Source: Ralstonia sp. ASV6
GTDB lineage: Bacteria; Pseudomonadota; Gammaproteobacteria; Burkholderiales; Burkholderiaceae
NCBI RefSeq assembly: GCF_016429285.1
Contig: NZ_JAELUI010000053.1
Location: 1-33,776, forward strand
Reading direction: 5' to 3'
DNA: 33,776 nucleotides
Position 1 is the stretch's first letter. Each line of letters starts with the position of its first letter. The translations under genes were made by a program, and so were the position numbers. Below are positions 15,437-23,696 of this stretch, one piece after another. The notes beneath the pieces are model-generated. The model did no database searches, was not told the origin of the DNA, and saw only the letters and a list, made by a program, of their open reading frames with translations.

Positions 15437-16543
15437 TTAGTCCGTCACCTCAAAGGCCGCCGCATCCTGCAGCGCGTCCAGCCGATACGGCGGCTTGGGT
15501 TTGGCGGCCAGTGCCGTCATGGCCTGCAGCATCAGCCGCTCGCGCACGCTGGCCAGAAAGTCGGCGCGGTGGCGGCGCAGCACGAAGTCGCGATAGTTAT
15601 CGTGCTCCAGTGCGCGCCAGGCAGTCTGGCGGGCGGCCTCGGAGCGTGTGCGCGCGGCTTCCAGCGCATCGGTTTCGATGACGGCGTTGCCGTCGGTCAG
15701 GCGCGTGTAGCCGTAGCGCGCCATCTCATCGCCGGTGAGCGTTTCGATGAGTGCGATCTCGTCCAGCGATAACTGCTGGTGGAACTTGTCGATGTTCGCG
15801 GTGATGGGCGCAAAGCAGTTGGACGTCCACAGCGCGGAGCGCTGCGAGATCTGCCGGGCTTCGGCCGAGCGCGATACGTCCAGCATGTCCGGCAGGAACT
15901 CGATCTCCAGGAACGTGCACACGCGGCGCAGCGAGGCTTCCTGATCGGTCAGGAAATCCTCGTAGCGGAGGGTGAGCGTGCGCTCCGGATGCTTGGCGAT
16001 GAGCGCGTTGGCAGCACGGTGCGCGGCCACCCAGGTCTGCGTGTTCAGCAGCGTGTCGAAGTCGTGGATGATGGCGCGGTTCATGGATGCCACCTGCGCG
16101 CGCGGATCGCGCACCACGTTCAGGAAGCGCATGTCGGGCAACAGCGTCATCAGCGCATCGGCGTAGTGCACGCTGTCGAGCGACTTGTCCATGACCACGC
16201 GAGCGCCGTGTTGGGTGCCGGCGCGCAGCAACAGTTCCCACACCACGCGGTGCACGCTGCGCGGTTCAGCGCGCAGGGCTTCGAAAATCTCCACCGGGTC
16301 GAACACCATGCCGGGCCACTTGACCATGCTGGCCGCCTGCAGCCCGACCACGTCGGTGACGAGGCGGAAGTAGGCGCGGTCGTCTTCCAGGTTGCCGTAC
16401 AGCGGCACCAACGGCATGAAGTCGACGATATGCAGTGGATACGGTGCGTAGAACGCCGGGTTGAAGTTCAGGCGCAGGCGCAACGCATGGCTGCCGCAGC
16501 GGCGCAGCGGAATCATCAGGACGGGGCGCGGGCGGGCGGTCAT
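15437..16543 (-). CDS. PAPS-dependent sulfotransferase family protein
   Basis: A 368-residue cytosolic sulfotransferase. The 5'-phosphosulfate loop is the RRCGSHALRLRL region (residues 14-25). The 3'-phosphate-binding motif is VVRDPRAQVASMNRAI (with the conserved Arg-Asp-Pro), and a C-terminal LRYEDFLTDQEASLRRVCTFL segment is typical of bacterial members. It would transfer sulfate from PAPS to a hydroxyl group; the acceptor is unknown. The start overlaps the cysC stop in an ATGA junction (16540-16543), so the PAPS-making kinase and PAPS-using enzyme are translationally coupled. I see no terminator directly after it. Confidence 0.88.
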   Translation of the reverse strand: MTARPRPVLMIPLRRCGSHALRLRLNFNPAFYAPYPLHIVDFMPLVPLYGNLEDDRAYFRLVTDVVGLQAASMVKWPGMVFDPVEIFEALRAEPRSVHRVVWELLLRAGTQHGARVVMDKSLDSVHYADALMTLLPDMRFLNVVRDPRAQVASMNRAIIHDFDTLLNTQTWVAAHRAANALIAKHPERTLTLRYEDFLTDQEASLRRVCTFLEIEFLPDMLDVSRSAEARQISQRSALWTSNCFAPITANIDKFHQQLSLDEIALIETLTGDEMARYGYTRLTDGNAVIETDALEAARTRSEAARQTAWRALEHDNYRDFVLRRHRADFLASVRERLMLQAMTALAAKPKPPYRLDALQDAAAFEVTD

Positions 16544-17184
16544 CGTGTGGTCTCCAGTGTGCGGATGTCCAGCCAGGAGGCCAGATGCGCATGCAAGGCG
16601 GCGGTGGCGGCCGTCAGCGGCAGCGCGCCGGTATCGAGCCGCAGTGACGGCGCGGCCGGCAGTTCGTACGGTGCTGACACCCCGGTGAATTGCGGGATCA
16701 GTCCTCCGCGTGCGCGGGCGTACAGACCCTTCGGATCACGCGCTTCGCACACGTCGAGCGCGGTGCAGACGTGCACTTCCACAAACCGATCCGCGCCGAT
16801 GATCTCGCGCGCCATTTCACGATCGCTACGCAGCGGCGAGATGAACGCGGTAATGACGATGAGCCCGACGTCGTTCATCAGCCGCGCCACCTCGGCGGCG
16901 CGGCGCAGGTTCTCGGTGCGGTCGGCCTCGGTAAAGCCGAGATCGTGGTTCAGGTGGTGGCGCAGGTTGTCGCCGTCGAGCACCGCGCAATGCCGATGTG
17001 CTTCGTACAGGCGTTTCTCCAGCGCGTAGGCGAGGGTGGATTTGCCCGCGCCGCTCAGGCCCGTGAGCCACAGCGTGAGCGGCGCGTGGCCGAACTGGTG
17101 GGCTCGGGCATCGTCGGCCAGCGTACTGGGGTGCCAATAGACGTTGCGCGCGGCGGCGCCGGAGACGGCGGTGGTGGGCTTCAC
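16540..17184 (-). CDS. cysC: Adenylylsulfate (APS) kinase
   Basis: A 214-residue kinase that phosphorylates APS to PAPS. The P-loop is GLSGAGKST (residues 42-50). Other family motifs are present: LDGDNLRHHLNHDLGFTEAD, ENLRRAAEVARLM and DPKGLYARARGG, the last binding APS. The start is GTG at 17184, with a strong ribosome site GGAGG 7 bases upstream placed in the 13-bp gap after the chemoreceptor stop. Because it is coupled to a sulfotransferase rather than to cysDN, its PAPS is probably made for sulfation rather than cysteine synthesis (inference). Confidence 0.95.
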   Translation of the reverse strand: MKPTTAVSGAAARNVYWHPSTLADDARAHQFGHAPLTLWLTGLSGAGKSTLAYALEKRLYEAHRHCAVLDGDNLRHHLNHDLGFTEADRTENLRRAAEVARLMNDVGLIVITAFISPLRSDREMAREIIGADRFVEVHVCTALDVCEARDPKGLYARARGGLIPQFTGVSAPYELPAAPSLRLDTGALPLTAATAALHAHLASWLDIRTLETTR

Positions 17185-17197
17185 GGCAGCCTCCGCG

Positions 17198-18832
17198 TCA
17201 GGCTGGCAGCAATGCGGGCTGGTGATAGCCGACGCGCTGCGCTGGAGCGATGTTCTGCGTCTGGTCGGCCAGCTTGAACACGCTCACCACGCGCACCAGA
17301 CGGGTGGTCTGCTCGCGCATCGATTCCGCTGCCGCGGCGGCCTCTTCGACGAGGGCAGCGTTCTGCTGCGTGACTTCGTCCATTTGCGCGATGGCGTGGT
17401 GAATCTGGTCGATGCCGCCGGCCTGCTCATCGGTGGCACCCATGATCTCGCTCATGATGGCCGTCACGCGCTGGATGCTGGTCACCACGTCCTGCATGGT
17501 GGCGCCAGCCTGTTCGACCAGCGCGTTGCCTGCCGCAACCTGGTTGACCGAGTCTCCAATCAGCAGCTTGATCTCTTTGGCGGCAGCGGCCGAGCGCTGC
17601 GCCAGCGCGCGCACTTCGCTGGCGACCACGGCAAAGCCGGCACCCTGTTCGCCGGCGCGGGCGGCTTCCACTGCTGCGTTGAGCGCGAGGATGTTGGTCT
17701 GGAACGCAATGCTGTCGATCACGCCGATGATCTCGCTCACCTTGCGCGCCGATTCGCTGATCGACCCCATGGTGTTGACCACGCGCGCCACGACCGAACC
17801 GCCTTGCGAGGCCACATCGGCCGCCGTGGTGGCGAGCTCGTTGGCGTGCCGCGCGTGGTCGGCGTTCTGCTTGACGGTGGCATTGAGCTCTTCCATCGAT
17901 GCGGCGCACTCTTCCAGCGCGGAGGCCTGCTCTTGCGTGCGGGTCGACAGATCGAAGTTGCCGCTGGCGATCTGCTCTGAGGCGGTGGCCAGCGTGTCGG
18001 TGCTGGTGTGCACCTGCTCGGCAATCGCGGCCAGGCTGTCGCGCATGCGCTTCATGGCGTGCATCAGGCTTGCCTGGTTGTCGCTGCGGGTGTGGATGAC
18101 CACGGCGAGGTTGCCGCCGGCAATCTGCCCGGCAATCTCGGCCACGGTGCCGGGCTCGCCGCCCAGCTTGCGGATCAGCCCGCGCGTGATGAGCGTGCTG
18201 GCCGTCAGACTGACCAGCAGCGCCAGACCGCTGAACACCAGCAGCCAGTTGCGGCTTTCGGTGTAGCTTGTGCGGGCTTTGGCGGTGTTCTCGTCGTTGA
18301 GCTTCTCTTCAAAGGCCTGCAGCTTGGCGAGCAGATCCCACCAGGTGCGCTGCACCGGGCGGAACTCGAAGCGCAGCAGCTTGTAGGCCTCGTCCTTCTT
18401 GCCGTCCAGGATCAACGCCTTGGTGCGCGCGATAAAGGGCGCGGCCAGTTCAGCCTGGCGCTTGATCTGCGTGAACATGGCGCGCTCGTCTGCCGTGGTA
18501 TCGGGGATGGTGTCGAACATGCGGCCGAGATGGTTTTCAGCCTCGGCGTATTCACGTTCCTGGCTTTCAATGCGGTTCAGTTCGAGCTGGATTTCGTCGC
18601 GCTGCTCCAGCAGCACGATATTGCGGAAGGCCAGCGCACGCTCGGTCACGCTGTTATGCATTTGCGCGGCCAGTTTGGCCTCCACGGCGTTGATCTCCGT
18701 GGTTTCTTCCAGCAGGCGCCGAAAATCCGACATGCGTTGCAGGCTGAATACCGTGAGGAGAACAAGCAGGCTCATCATCAGGCCGAATCCCAACGCCAGT
18801 TGGGTCGCTACCTTCATGTGTGAGAAACGCAT
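17198..18832 (-). CDS. Methyl-accepting chemotaxis protein with four-helix-bundle sensor
   Basis: A 544-residue chemoreceptor. The first membrane segment is at about residues 11-30 ([20 protein letters not shown]) and the periplasmic helical sensor of about 155 residues (31-190) fits the 4HB_MCP type. The second segment is at about 195-215, followed by HAMP and the signalling domain. The signalling tip is intact: [19 protein letters not shown] and [18 protein letters not shown]. The C-terminus lacks the CheR/CheB docking pentapeptide of Tar/Tsr. The ATG at 18832 has GGGGA upstream. It is the upstream gene of the cysC-sulfotransferase run, 13 bp before cysC. Ligand unknown. Confidence 0.95.
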   Translation of the reverse strand: MRFSHMKVATQLALGFGLMMSLLVLLTVFSLQRMSDFRRLLEETTEINAVEAKLAAQMHNSVTERALAFRNIVLLEQRDEIQLELNRIESQEREYAEAENHLGRMFDTIPDTTADERAMFTQIKRQAELAAPFIARTKALILDGKKDEAYKLLRFEFRPVQRTWWDLLAKLQAFEEKLNDENTAKARTSYTESRNWLLVFSGLALLVSLTASTLITRGLIRKLGGEPGTVAEIAGQIAGGNLAVVIHTRSDNQASLMHAMKRMRDSLAAIAEQVHTSTDTLATASEQIASGNFDLSTRTQEQASALEECAASMEELNATVKQNADHARHANELATTAADVASQGGSVVARVVNTMGSISESARKVSEIIGVIDSIAFQTNILALNAAVEAARAGEQGAGFAVVASEVRALAQRSAAAAKEIKLLIGDSVNQVAAGNALVEQAGATMQDVVTSIQRVTAIMSEIMGATDEQAGGIDQIHHAIAQMDEVTQQNAALVEEAAAAAESMREQTTRLVRVVSVFKLADQTQNIAPAQRVGYHQPALLPA

Positions 18833-19050
18833 GGTTGTCCCCGTCGCGTTTGATTAACGACTGCTGTAACGAACCATTTGACGGGAGCTTGAGTGGACTA
18901 AATCAAAATCCTGAAAATCAATATCTGCGCGTCGAATGAGAATCACAAAATTACGCCCTGGATAAATGCGTGATTTTCAACAGATATGCGTTGAATTAAT
19001 TGACGTGCATTGGGTTGCGCAAAACATTGCCGGGTTGCGCAAATAAAAAT
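18833..19050. promoter_or_regulatory. AT-rich upstream region of the chemoreceptor gene with a direct repeat
   Basis: AT-rich spacer that must contain the promoter of the chemoreceptor-cysC-sulfotransferase run. A direct repeat GGGTTGCGCAAA occurs at 19012-19023 and 19032-19043, exactly 20 bp apart (about two helical turns), each with the palindrome TTGCGCAA. That spacing suits a dimeric regulator binding one face of the DNA. No classic sigma-54 or sigma-70 box is clear to me. Confidence 0.45.
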
Positions 19051-19076
19051 GCCCGGTCAAAGCCGGGCGTTTTTTC
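19041..19076 (-). terminator. Terminator of the GNAT gene (bidirectional form)
   Basis: Stem GCCCGG / CCGGGC around TCAAAG at 19051-19068, with A-rich sequence on the left (T-rich on the minus strand) and six T on the right. It directly follows the stop of the minus-strand GNAT gene. Confidence 0.85.
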
Positions 19077-19094
19077 ATCTGGGTAACGGTGCGA

Positions 19095-19790
19095 TCAGAC
19101 CGTGCGCTTTTGCGGCACCAGCGAGCGCCAGAAGCGCTGGCCGAAGCGGCGTGCATCGCGCAGGTTGCGCTTGAGCAGGTAGTCCAGATCGGCCACTTGC
19201 TCGTCAATGGCCTCGGTTAGCAGGCTCATCGTGTCGGCGGGCGGCAGCTCCAGGTAGGCGTCGGCTTCGCCGTACGCATACTGCACGCGCATGCCGGCCT
19301 TCTTGGCGATGTGCATCATGGCTGCGTTGCGCGACAGGCAGTGCATGTACAGCGTCCGCACCTTGGTGTTCTGGCCATGCATGGCGGCGCGTTGGAACAG
19401 CGCACTGCCCACACCCTTGCCACGTGCGGATTCCGACACCGACACGCCAAACTCCGCCACGCGCCCTTGCGGGTTGTCGCGCAGGTAGGCAAGGTGGCCG
19501 ACGCCGACCAGTTCCAGGCGCTCGTTGTAGACGCCAAAGACCTTGTCGTGGTCGAAGTCGATGCTGTCGACGTACGCTTCGATGACGTGATCGCCCACCA
19601 CCTGGCCGAAACGCAGCAGGCGGTCTTCCTGACCCAGTGCGAGCAGGTGTTTGAGCAGGCGCGAGCGGTGGTGCGCAGCAAGCTCGCGCACCAGCACGGT
19701 GGAGCGCGGCGCACCTTGCGCGGCTTCCGTCTTGTCGATGTCGTCCTGGGTGACGACGCCGATGGCCTTGCTCAGTTCGAGCGGGTTCAC
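19095..19790 (-). CDS. GNAT-family acetyltransferase-like protein
   Basis: A 231-residue protein with a central GNAT fold: VFGVYNERLELVGVGHLAYL, then VAEFGVSVSESARGKGVGSAL, which contains the acetyl-CoA pyrophosphate loop (ARGKGVGSAL), and LYMHCLSRNAAMMHIAKKAG, the usual later helix. The C-terminal tail (ADLDYLLKRNLRDARRFGQRF) is basic. The start is the GTG at 19790, with AGGAAAC about 8 bases upstream; the open frame continues to an ATG at 19904, but that extension has no coding character. It could acetylate a small molecule or protein; the substrate is unknown. Confidence 0.85.
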   Translation of the reverse strand: MNPLELSKAIGVVTQDDIDKTEAAQGAPRSTVLVRELAAHHRSRLLKHLLALGQEDRLLRFGQVVGDHVIEAYVDSIDFDHDKVFGVYNERLELVGVGHLAYLRDNPQGRVAEFGVSVSESARGKGVGSALFQRAAMHGQNTKVRTLYMHCLSRNAAMMHIAKKAGMRVQYAYGEADAYLELPPADTMSLLTEAIDEQVADLDYLLKRNLRDARRFGQRFWRSLVPQKRTV

Positions 19791-20189
19791 GACAACGTTT
19801 CCTATTCTGAATGCGCCCTTGTTTGCAGGGCGACGGGGTGATGAAGGGGAGACGCGGGTGGCGCCTCCGAGGCACGCAGTTGGGTGCAACTGGGTGTTGT
19901 GCAATGCACCATGCTATTGTAGGGCAATCAGGGATTTCCCGTAAGGCTCGCGTCAGGCTTTCACCAGAATTTCCCGGCAAATCATTGATTTATCGCAGAG
20001 GGGCGCTCCTTCCGGGCCTGTGGTGTACTCACAACGGCCATTGTTGTGCTGCACAAAAAAGCGCTGCAGGAATCGCTTGATTTGCGCAAAGGCATCCGGT
20101 GGCTTCCATCACCTGCGGGGCCCTGTAACGCCGCTCAACAATAGCCGTGCGAAGATGCGCGTTCAAGACGCCCCGTCTACTGACTTTCC
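19791..20189. promoter_or_regulatory. Divergent region between the GNAT gene and the kefF-like gene
   Basis: A 399-bp spacer. The minus-strand hexamer TACAAT (read from 19921 to 19916) is a possible -10 for the GNAT gene, with a weak -35. A small inverted repeat AGTTG-GGTG-CAACT lies at 19878-19891, and TTGCGCAA at 20082-20089. No convincing coding frame is present. Confidence 0.35.
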
Positions 20190-20747
20190 ATGACTCCATC
20201 GCGCATTCTTGTGATTTACGCGCATCCTGCGCCACGCCGTTCGCGCGCCAACAAGCCACTTGCGCGTGCGCTGGCCAGCCTGCCGGGCGTGGCCATGCAT
20301 GACCTCTACTGGCACTACCCCGATTTCGATATCGATGTGCGCATCGAGCAGGCCGCGGTGGAGGCGGCCGAGCTGGTCGTCTTCCAGTTTCCGGTGCAGT
20401 GGTACGCCACGCCGTCGCTGCTCAAGGAGTGGCTGGACGTGGTGCTGGAAATGGGCTGGGCCTACGGGCCGGGCGGCACCGCCTTGCGCGGCAAGCATCT
20501 GATGGTGCTGGCCACGACGGGCGGCCGTGCTCACTCGTATAGCCAGGCCGGCACCCACGGCTACACGTTCGACATGTTCCTGCTGCCGCTGCAGCGGACC
20601 GCCGCGCTGTGCGGCATGCAGTGGGAGCCGCCCCACGTGCTGCACGACGCTGATGATGCGTCGCCGGAGGTCATTGACGCCCATATCGCCCAGGTGCGCG
20701 CCGCGCTGCAGCCGTGGCTGCCGGACGACGCTGATTTCCCGGCCTGA
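20190..20747 (+). CDS. KefF/KefG-like flavodoxin-fold NAD(P)H oxidoreductase, ancillary to a K+ efflux system
   Basis: A 185-residue NQO1-type flavoprotein. The FMN/FAD phosphate loop region is ILVIYAHPAPRRSRANKPL (residues 6-24), then ELVVFQFPVQWYATPSLLKEW (a very typical family block) and LATTGGRAHSYSQAG. KefF and KefG are soluble partners that activate the glutathione-gated potassium efflux proteins KefC and KefB. The gene lies 38 bp upstream of the KefC-like antiporter gene, which supports this role. Confidence 0.9.
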   Translation: MTPSRILVIYAHPAPRRSRANKPLARALASLPGVAMHDLYWHYPDFDIDVRIEQAAVEAAELVVFQFPVQWYATPSLLKEWLDVVLEMGWAYGPGGTALRGKHLMVLATTGGRAHSYSQAGTHGYTFDMFLLPLQRTAALCGMQWEPPHVLHDADDASPEVIDAHIAQVRAALQPWLPDDADFPA

Positions 20748-20785
20748 CGTTCCCGATTCTCCGATTCGCTGTTTCTTGCCAGCCC

Positions 20786-22726
20786 ATGCAATCGCACGAC
20801 CTGCTCGTCAACTTCGTCATCTATCTGGCTGCGGCCGTGGCAGCCGTGCCGCTGGCGCGACGGCTTGGCCTGGGTTCGGTGCTCGGTTATCTGCTGGCCG
20901 GGGTGATCGTCGGCCCGTGGGGGCTGCGACTCATCACGAACGTGCAGTCGATCCTGGATTTCTCCGAGTTCGGCGTCGTCCTGATGATGTTCGTGATCGG
21001 GCTGGAGCTGGAGCCGGCAAGGCTGTGGTCGCTCCGGCGCAGCATCTTCGGATACGGCGGGCTGCAGTTGGCCGTGTGCGCGCTGATGGTTGGGCTGGCG
21101 GTGATGGCGGTCGGCCACCCGTGGCGTGCGGCGGTGGTGGCAGGGCTGGGGCTGGCGTTGTCGTCCACGGCTATTGCGCTGGCCACACTGACTGAACGTA
21201 ACCTGATGCGCACGCCGGCGGGTTCGGCCAGCTTTGGCATCCTACTGTTCCAGGACATTGCGGCCATCCCGATGATCGCCTTGCTGCCGCTGCTGGCGGT
21301 GGATTCAGCAGGGTCGGGCGAGGGTCACCATTGGATGGCGGCGGCCAGGGCGGTGGGCGTCGTGGCGGCGGTCATCTTTGGCGGGCGTACCCTGCTGCGG
21401 CCGGTACTGCGTGCGATTGCCCGCACCAACATGCGCGAGATGTTCACCTCGTTCTCGCTGCTGCTGGTGGTGGGCATTGCCCTGCTGATGCACAGCGTGG
21501 GGTTGTCGATGGCGCTGGGCGCCTTCATTGCCGGCGTGCTGCTGGCCGATTCCGAGTATCGCCACGCTTTGGAAACCGACATCGAGCCGTTCAAGGGACT
21601 GCTGCTCGGACTGTTCTTCCTGGCGGTCGGCATGTCGATCGACTTTGGCGTGCTGATGCGCCAGCCGCTGGCGGTGGTGGTGCTGGTGGTGGTCTTCCTG
21701 GTGGTGAAGATTGGCGCACTGCGCTTGCTGGCCACGCGCTTTGGCATTGCGCGCGGGCAGGCGTGGCTGTTTGCGTTCCTGCTCTCACAGGGTGGTGAAT
21801 TTGCCTTTGTGGTGTTCGGGCCGAGCGTGGCGGGCGAAGTGCTGGGCGCCGAGACGGCCGCCACGCTGAATTTGGTGGTGGCCCTGTCGATGGCGGCCAC
21901 ACCGTTGCTGCTGCTCTTCCACGACAAGATCCTTGTGCCGCGCCTGACCAGCGGCAAGAAGCGCTCGCCTGACGCCATTGAGCCGCAGGACAACCAAGTC
22001 ATCATTGCCGGCTTTGGCCGCTTCGGGCAGATCGTCGGCCGCATGCTCTACAGCCAAGGCTACAGCGCCACGGTGCTCGACCACGATCCTGATCAGATCG
22101 ACATGCTGCGCCGCTTCGGCTTCAAGGTTTTCTATGGTGATGCCACGCGCATGGACCTGCTGGAAACCGCTGGTGCCGACAAGGCGCGCATGATGGTTGT
22201 CGCCATCGACGACATGGAGACCAACCTGGAAGTGGTCGACCGCGTGCGCGAGCGCTTTCCCCACCTGACGCTGTACGTACGGGCGCGCAACGTGTCGCAC
22301 GTGTACCAGTTGCGTGACCGCGGTGTGGAGGTGATCGAGCGGGAGATGTTCGAGGGCTCGTTGATGCTCGGCCGCCGCGTGCTGGAGGGCCTGGGCAAGG
22401 AGCCTTATGAGGCGCACCGCATTGCCCAGACGTTCCGCCGTCACACGCTCAACTCCATGGACCAGGTCTACCCGGTCTATCGCGATCAGAAGAAGCTCGT
22501 GTCGCTCGCCCAGCAGGGCCGCGATGAACTGGCCGAGATGTTCCAGCGCGACCGCACGCAGCGCAAACGCCTGCGTGAATCGGGCATGCCGTGGGGCGAG
22601 GGCAACGAACACGACGATGTGGCGGAGTCCCAACCCGACGCCGACCTCGCCAACGAGATCGACGGCAGTGAACCCGCTACGCCGATCGATTGCCCGGCAC
22701 GCGCTGGCATTCGGCGCGAGGACTGA
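20786..22726 (+). CDS. KefB/KefC-type glutathione-regulated potassium efflux antiporter
   Basis: A 646-residue membrane protein of the CPA2 family. The N-terminal cation/proton exchanger domain (about residues 1-385) has roughly 12 membrane segments, including LGYLLAGVIVGPWGLRLI and the LGAFIAGVLLADSEYRH ion-site helix. A cytosolic RCK/TrkA-N nucleotide-binding domain begins at about 403 with NQVIIAGFGRFGQIVGRML (GxGxxG at 409-414), and ends with a basic then acidic tail. The system exports K+ and acidifies the cytoplasm in response to electrophile-glutathione adducts. The KefF-like partner is encoded just upstream. Confidence 0.94.
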   Translation: MQSHDLLVNFVIYLAAAVAAVPLARRLGLGSVLGYLLAGVIVGPWGLRLITNVQSILDFSEFGVVLMMFVIGLELEPARLWSLRRSIFGYGGLQLAVCALMVGLAVMAVGHPWRAAVVAGLGLALSSTAIALATLTERNLMRTPAGSASFGILLFQDIAAIPMIALLPLLAVDSAGSGEGHHWMAAARAVGVVAAVIFGGRTLLRPVLRAIARTNMREMFTSFSLLLVVGIALLMHSVGLSMALGAFIAGVLLADSEYRHALETDIEPFKGLLLGLFFLAVGMSIDFGVLMRQPLAVVVLVVVFLVVKIGALRLLATRFGIARGQAWLFAFLLSQGGEFAFVVFGPSVAGEVLGAETAATLNLVVALSMAATPLLLLFHDKILVPRLTSGKKRSPDAIEPQDNQVIIAGFGRFGQIVGRMLYSQGYSATVLDHDPDQIDMLRRFGFKVFYGDATRMDLLETAGADKARMMVVAIDDMETNLEVVDRVRERFPHLTLYVRARNVSHVYQLRDRGVEVIEREMFEGSLMLGRRVLEGLGKEPYEAHRIAQTFRRHTLNSMDQVYPVYRDQKKLVSLAQQGRDELAEMFQRDRTQRKRLRESGMPWGEGNEHDDVAESQPDADLANEIDGSEPATPIDCPARAGIRRED

Positions 22727-22753
22727 CGCCCCCGCGCCGCCAGCATTCGCCGA

Positions 22754-23527
22754 TCAGCTATAGACGTTGATGCTGCTGCCCACCGCCACCGAAGCGGTGG
22801 ACTGACCGCCCAGGTTCTGGGCCAGCTGCTGCAGGAAGTTCTGCAACGTCGCCGAGCTGTCGGACGACGAAGCGCCGCCGCTACCCGCCCCCGCGCTGCT
22901 GGAGCTGCCACCCGACACGTTGCCCACGAGCTGCTGGAAATCCGACTGCAGCGCCGACAGTGTGCTGTTTGACGACGTATCCCCGCTGTTGAGCTGCGAG
23001 ATCAGGTTCTGCAGACCCGACGACAGGTCGCTGCCGTAGCTGCCCGAGGTGCCGCTCGCACCGCTTGTACCGCTTGTACCGGAAGTGCTGTCGCTGCCGC
23101 TCGCGCTCTTCAGGGCGGCGAACAGGTCGTGCTTGAGCTTGTGGATGTCCTTGCCAACCGACGCGTCGTCGCCATCGGGCGGCGGAGGCGGCGGGGTCGA
23201 GCCGTCGGTGGCGTTGGCGGCGGTCGTGCTGCCGGTGCTGCTGACGCCGCTGGTGGCACTGGTCGCGCTTGTCGATGACGTGGATGACGTCGACGAGATT
23301 GCCGACGGATCCGAAACGCCAACCTGATTGAGTGCCTGCTGGATCGCTTGCATGAAGTCGCCGCCACCGCCGCCGCCATGATGACGATGGTGGCGCACCG
23401 GCGTCGTGCCGGTGGTGCCGGACGTGTCGCTGGTGGCGGTGGCCGTTGTTGCGGTGGTCGCGCTGGTCGACGAGAGGCTGCTCGTCGCGTACAGCGATGT
23501 GCTGCTGCTGAGAGAAGAGATGTCCAC
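22754..23527 (-). CDS. Cysteine-free Ser/Thr/Gly-rich protein, harpin-like composition
   Basis: A 257-residue low-complexity protein without cysteine or tryptophan and without a signal peptide. Regions in order: a Ser/Thr-rich start (1-45), the basic-Gly stretch RHHRHHGGGGGG (about 45-56), an amphipathic helix DFMQAIQQALNQVGV, a Ser/Thr linker, PPPPPPDGDD, a KDIHKLKHDLFAALKSA helix, T-S-G repeats, then two Leu/Gln helices (LQNLISQLNSG and LQNFLQQLAQNLGG). The C-terminus ends VGSSINVYS. Composition and the LQ-rich helices recall harpins, but there is no direct family match that I can assert. The start is GTG at 23527 with GGGGG upstream. Confidence 0.7.
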   Translation of the reverse strand: MDISSLSSSTSLYATSSLSSTSATTATTATATSDTSGTTGTTPVRHHRHHGGGGGGDFMQAIQQALNQVGVSDPSAISSTSSTSSTSATSATSGVSSTGSTTAANATDGSTPPPPPPDGDDASVGKDIHKLKHDLFAALKSASGSDSTSGTSGTSGASGTSGSYGSDLSSGLQNLISQLNSGDTSSNSTLSALQSDFQQLVGNVSGGSSSSAGAGSGGASSSDSSATLQNFLQQLAQNLGGQSTASVAVGSSINVYS

Positions 23528-23616
23528 GTGTGCCCCCGAAGTGGGATGGTTGGTCTGCTTCTGGATTGACGGCCGGAGCCTGCCAGCCTGTAGGCACACA
23601 CTGAGAAGACGGGGTG

Positions 23617-23645
23617 AACAAAAAAGGAGCGCTCTGAGGCGCTCC
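23617..23645 (-). terminator. Terminator of the DUF1835 gene
   Basis: Read on the minus strand: stem GGAGCGC / GCGCTCC (23626-23632 with 23639-23645) followed by T-rich sequence. It lies about 50 bp past the stop of the DUF1835 gene. Confidence 0.85.
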
Positions 23646-23696
23646 TTCTGGACAGGCTGATCAACGGCCCGATTGCGGTGAACTGAATACCGCGAA

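Noticed and set aside
15779-17029. Plus-strand open frame of 416 codons across the sulfotransferase and cysC
   Set aside because: It covers two well-recognised genes on the other strand and has no ribosome site or recognisable domain.
20029-20259. Minus-strand 76-codon frame across the start of the kefF-like gene
   Set aside because: It overlaps a recognised gene and has no ribosome site or domain.
23050-23090. Short repeated 9-mers, possible CRISPR-like or satellite array
   Set aside because: They are in-frame T-S-G codon repeats inside the low-complexity protein gene, with no spacer structure.
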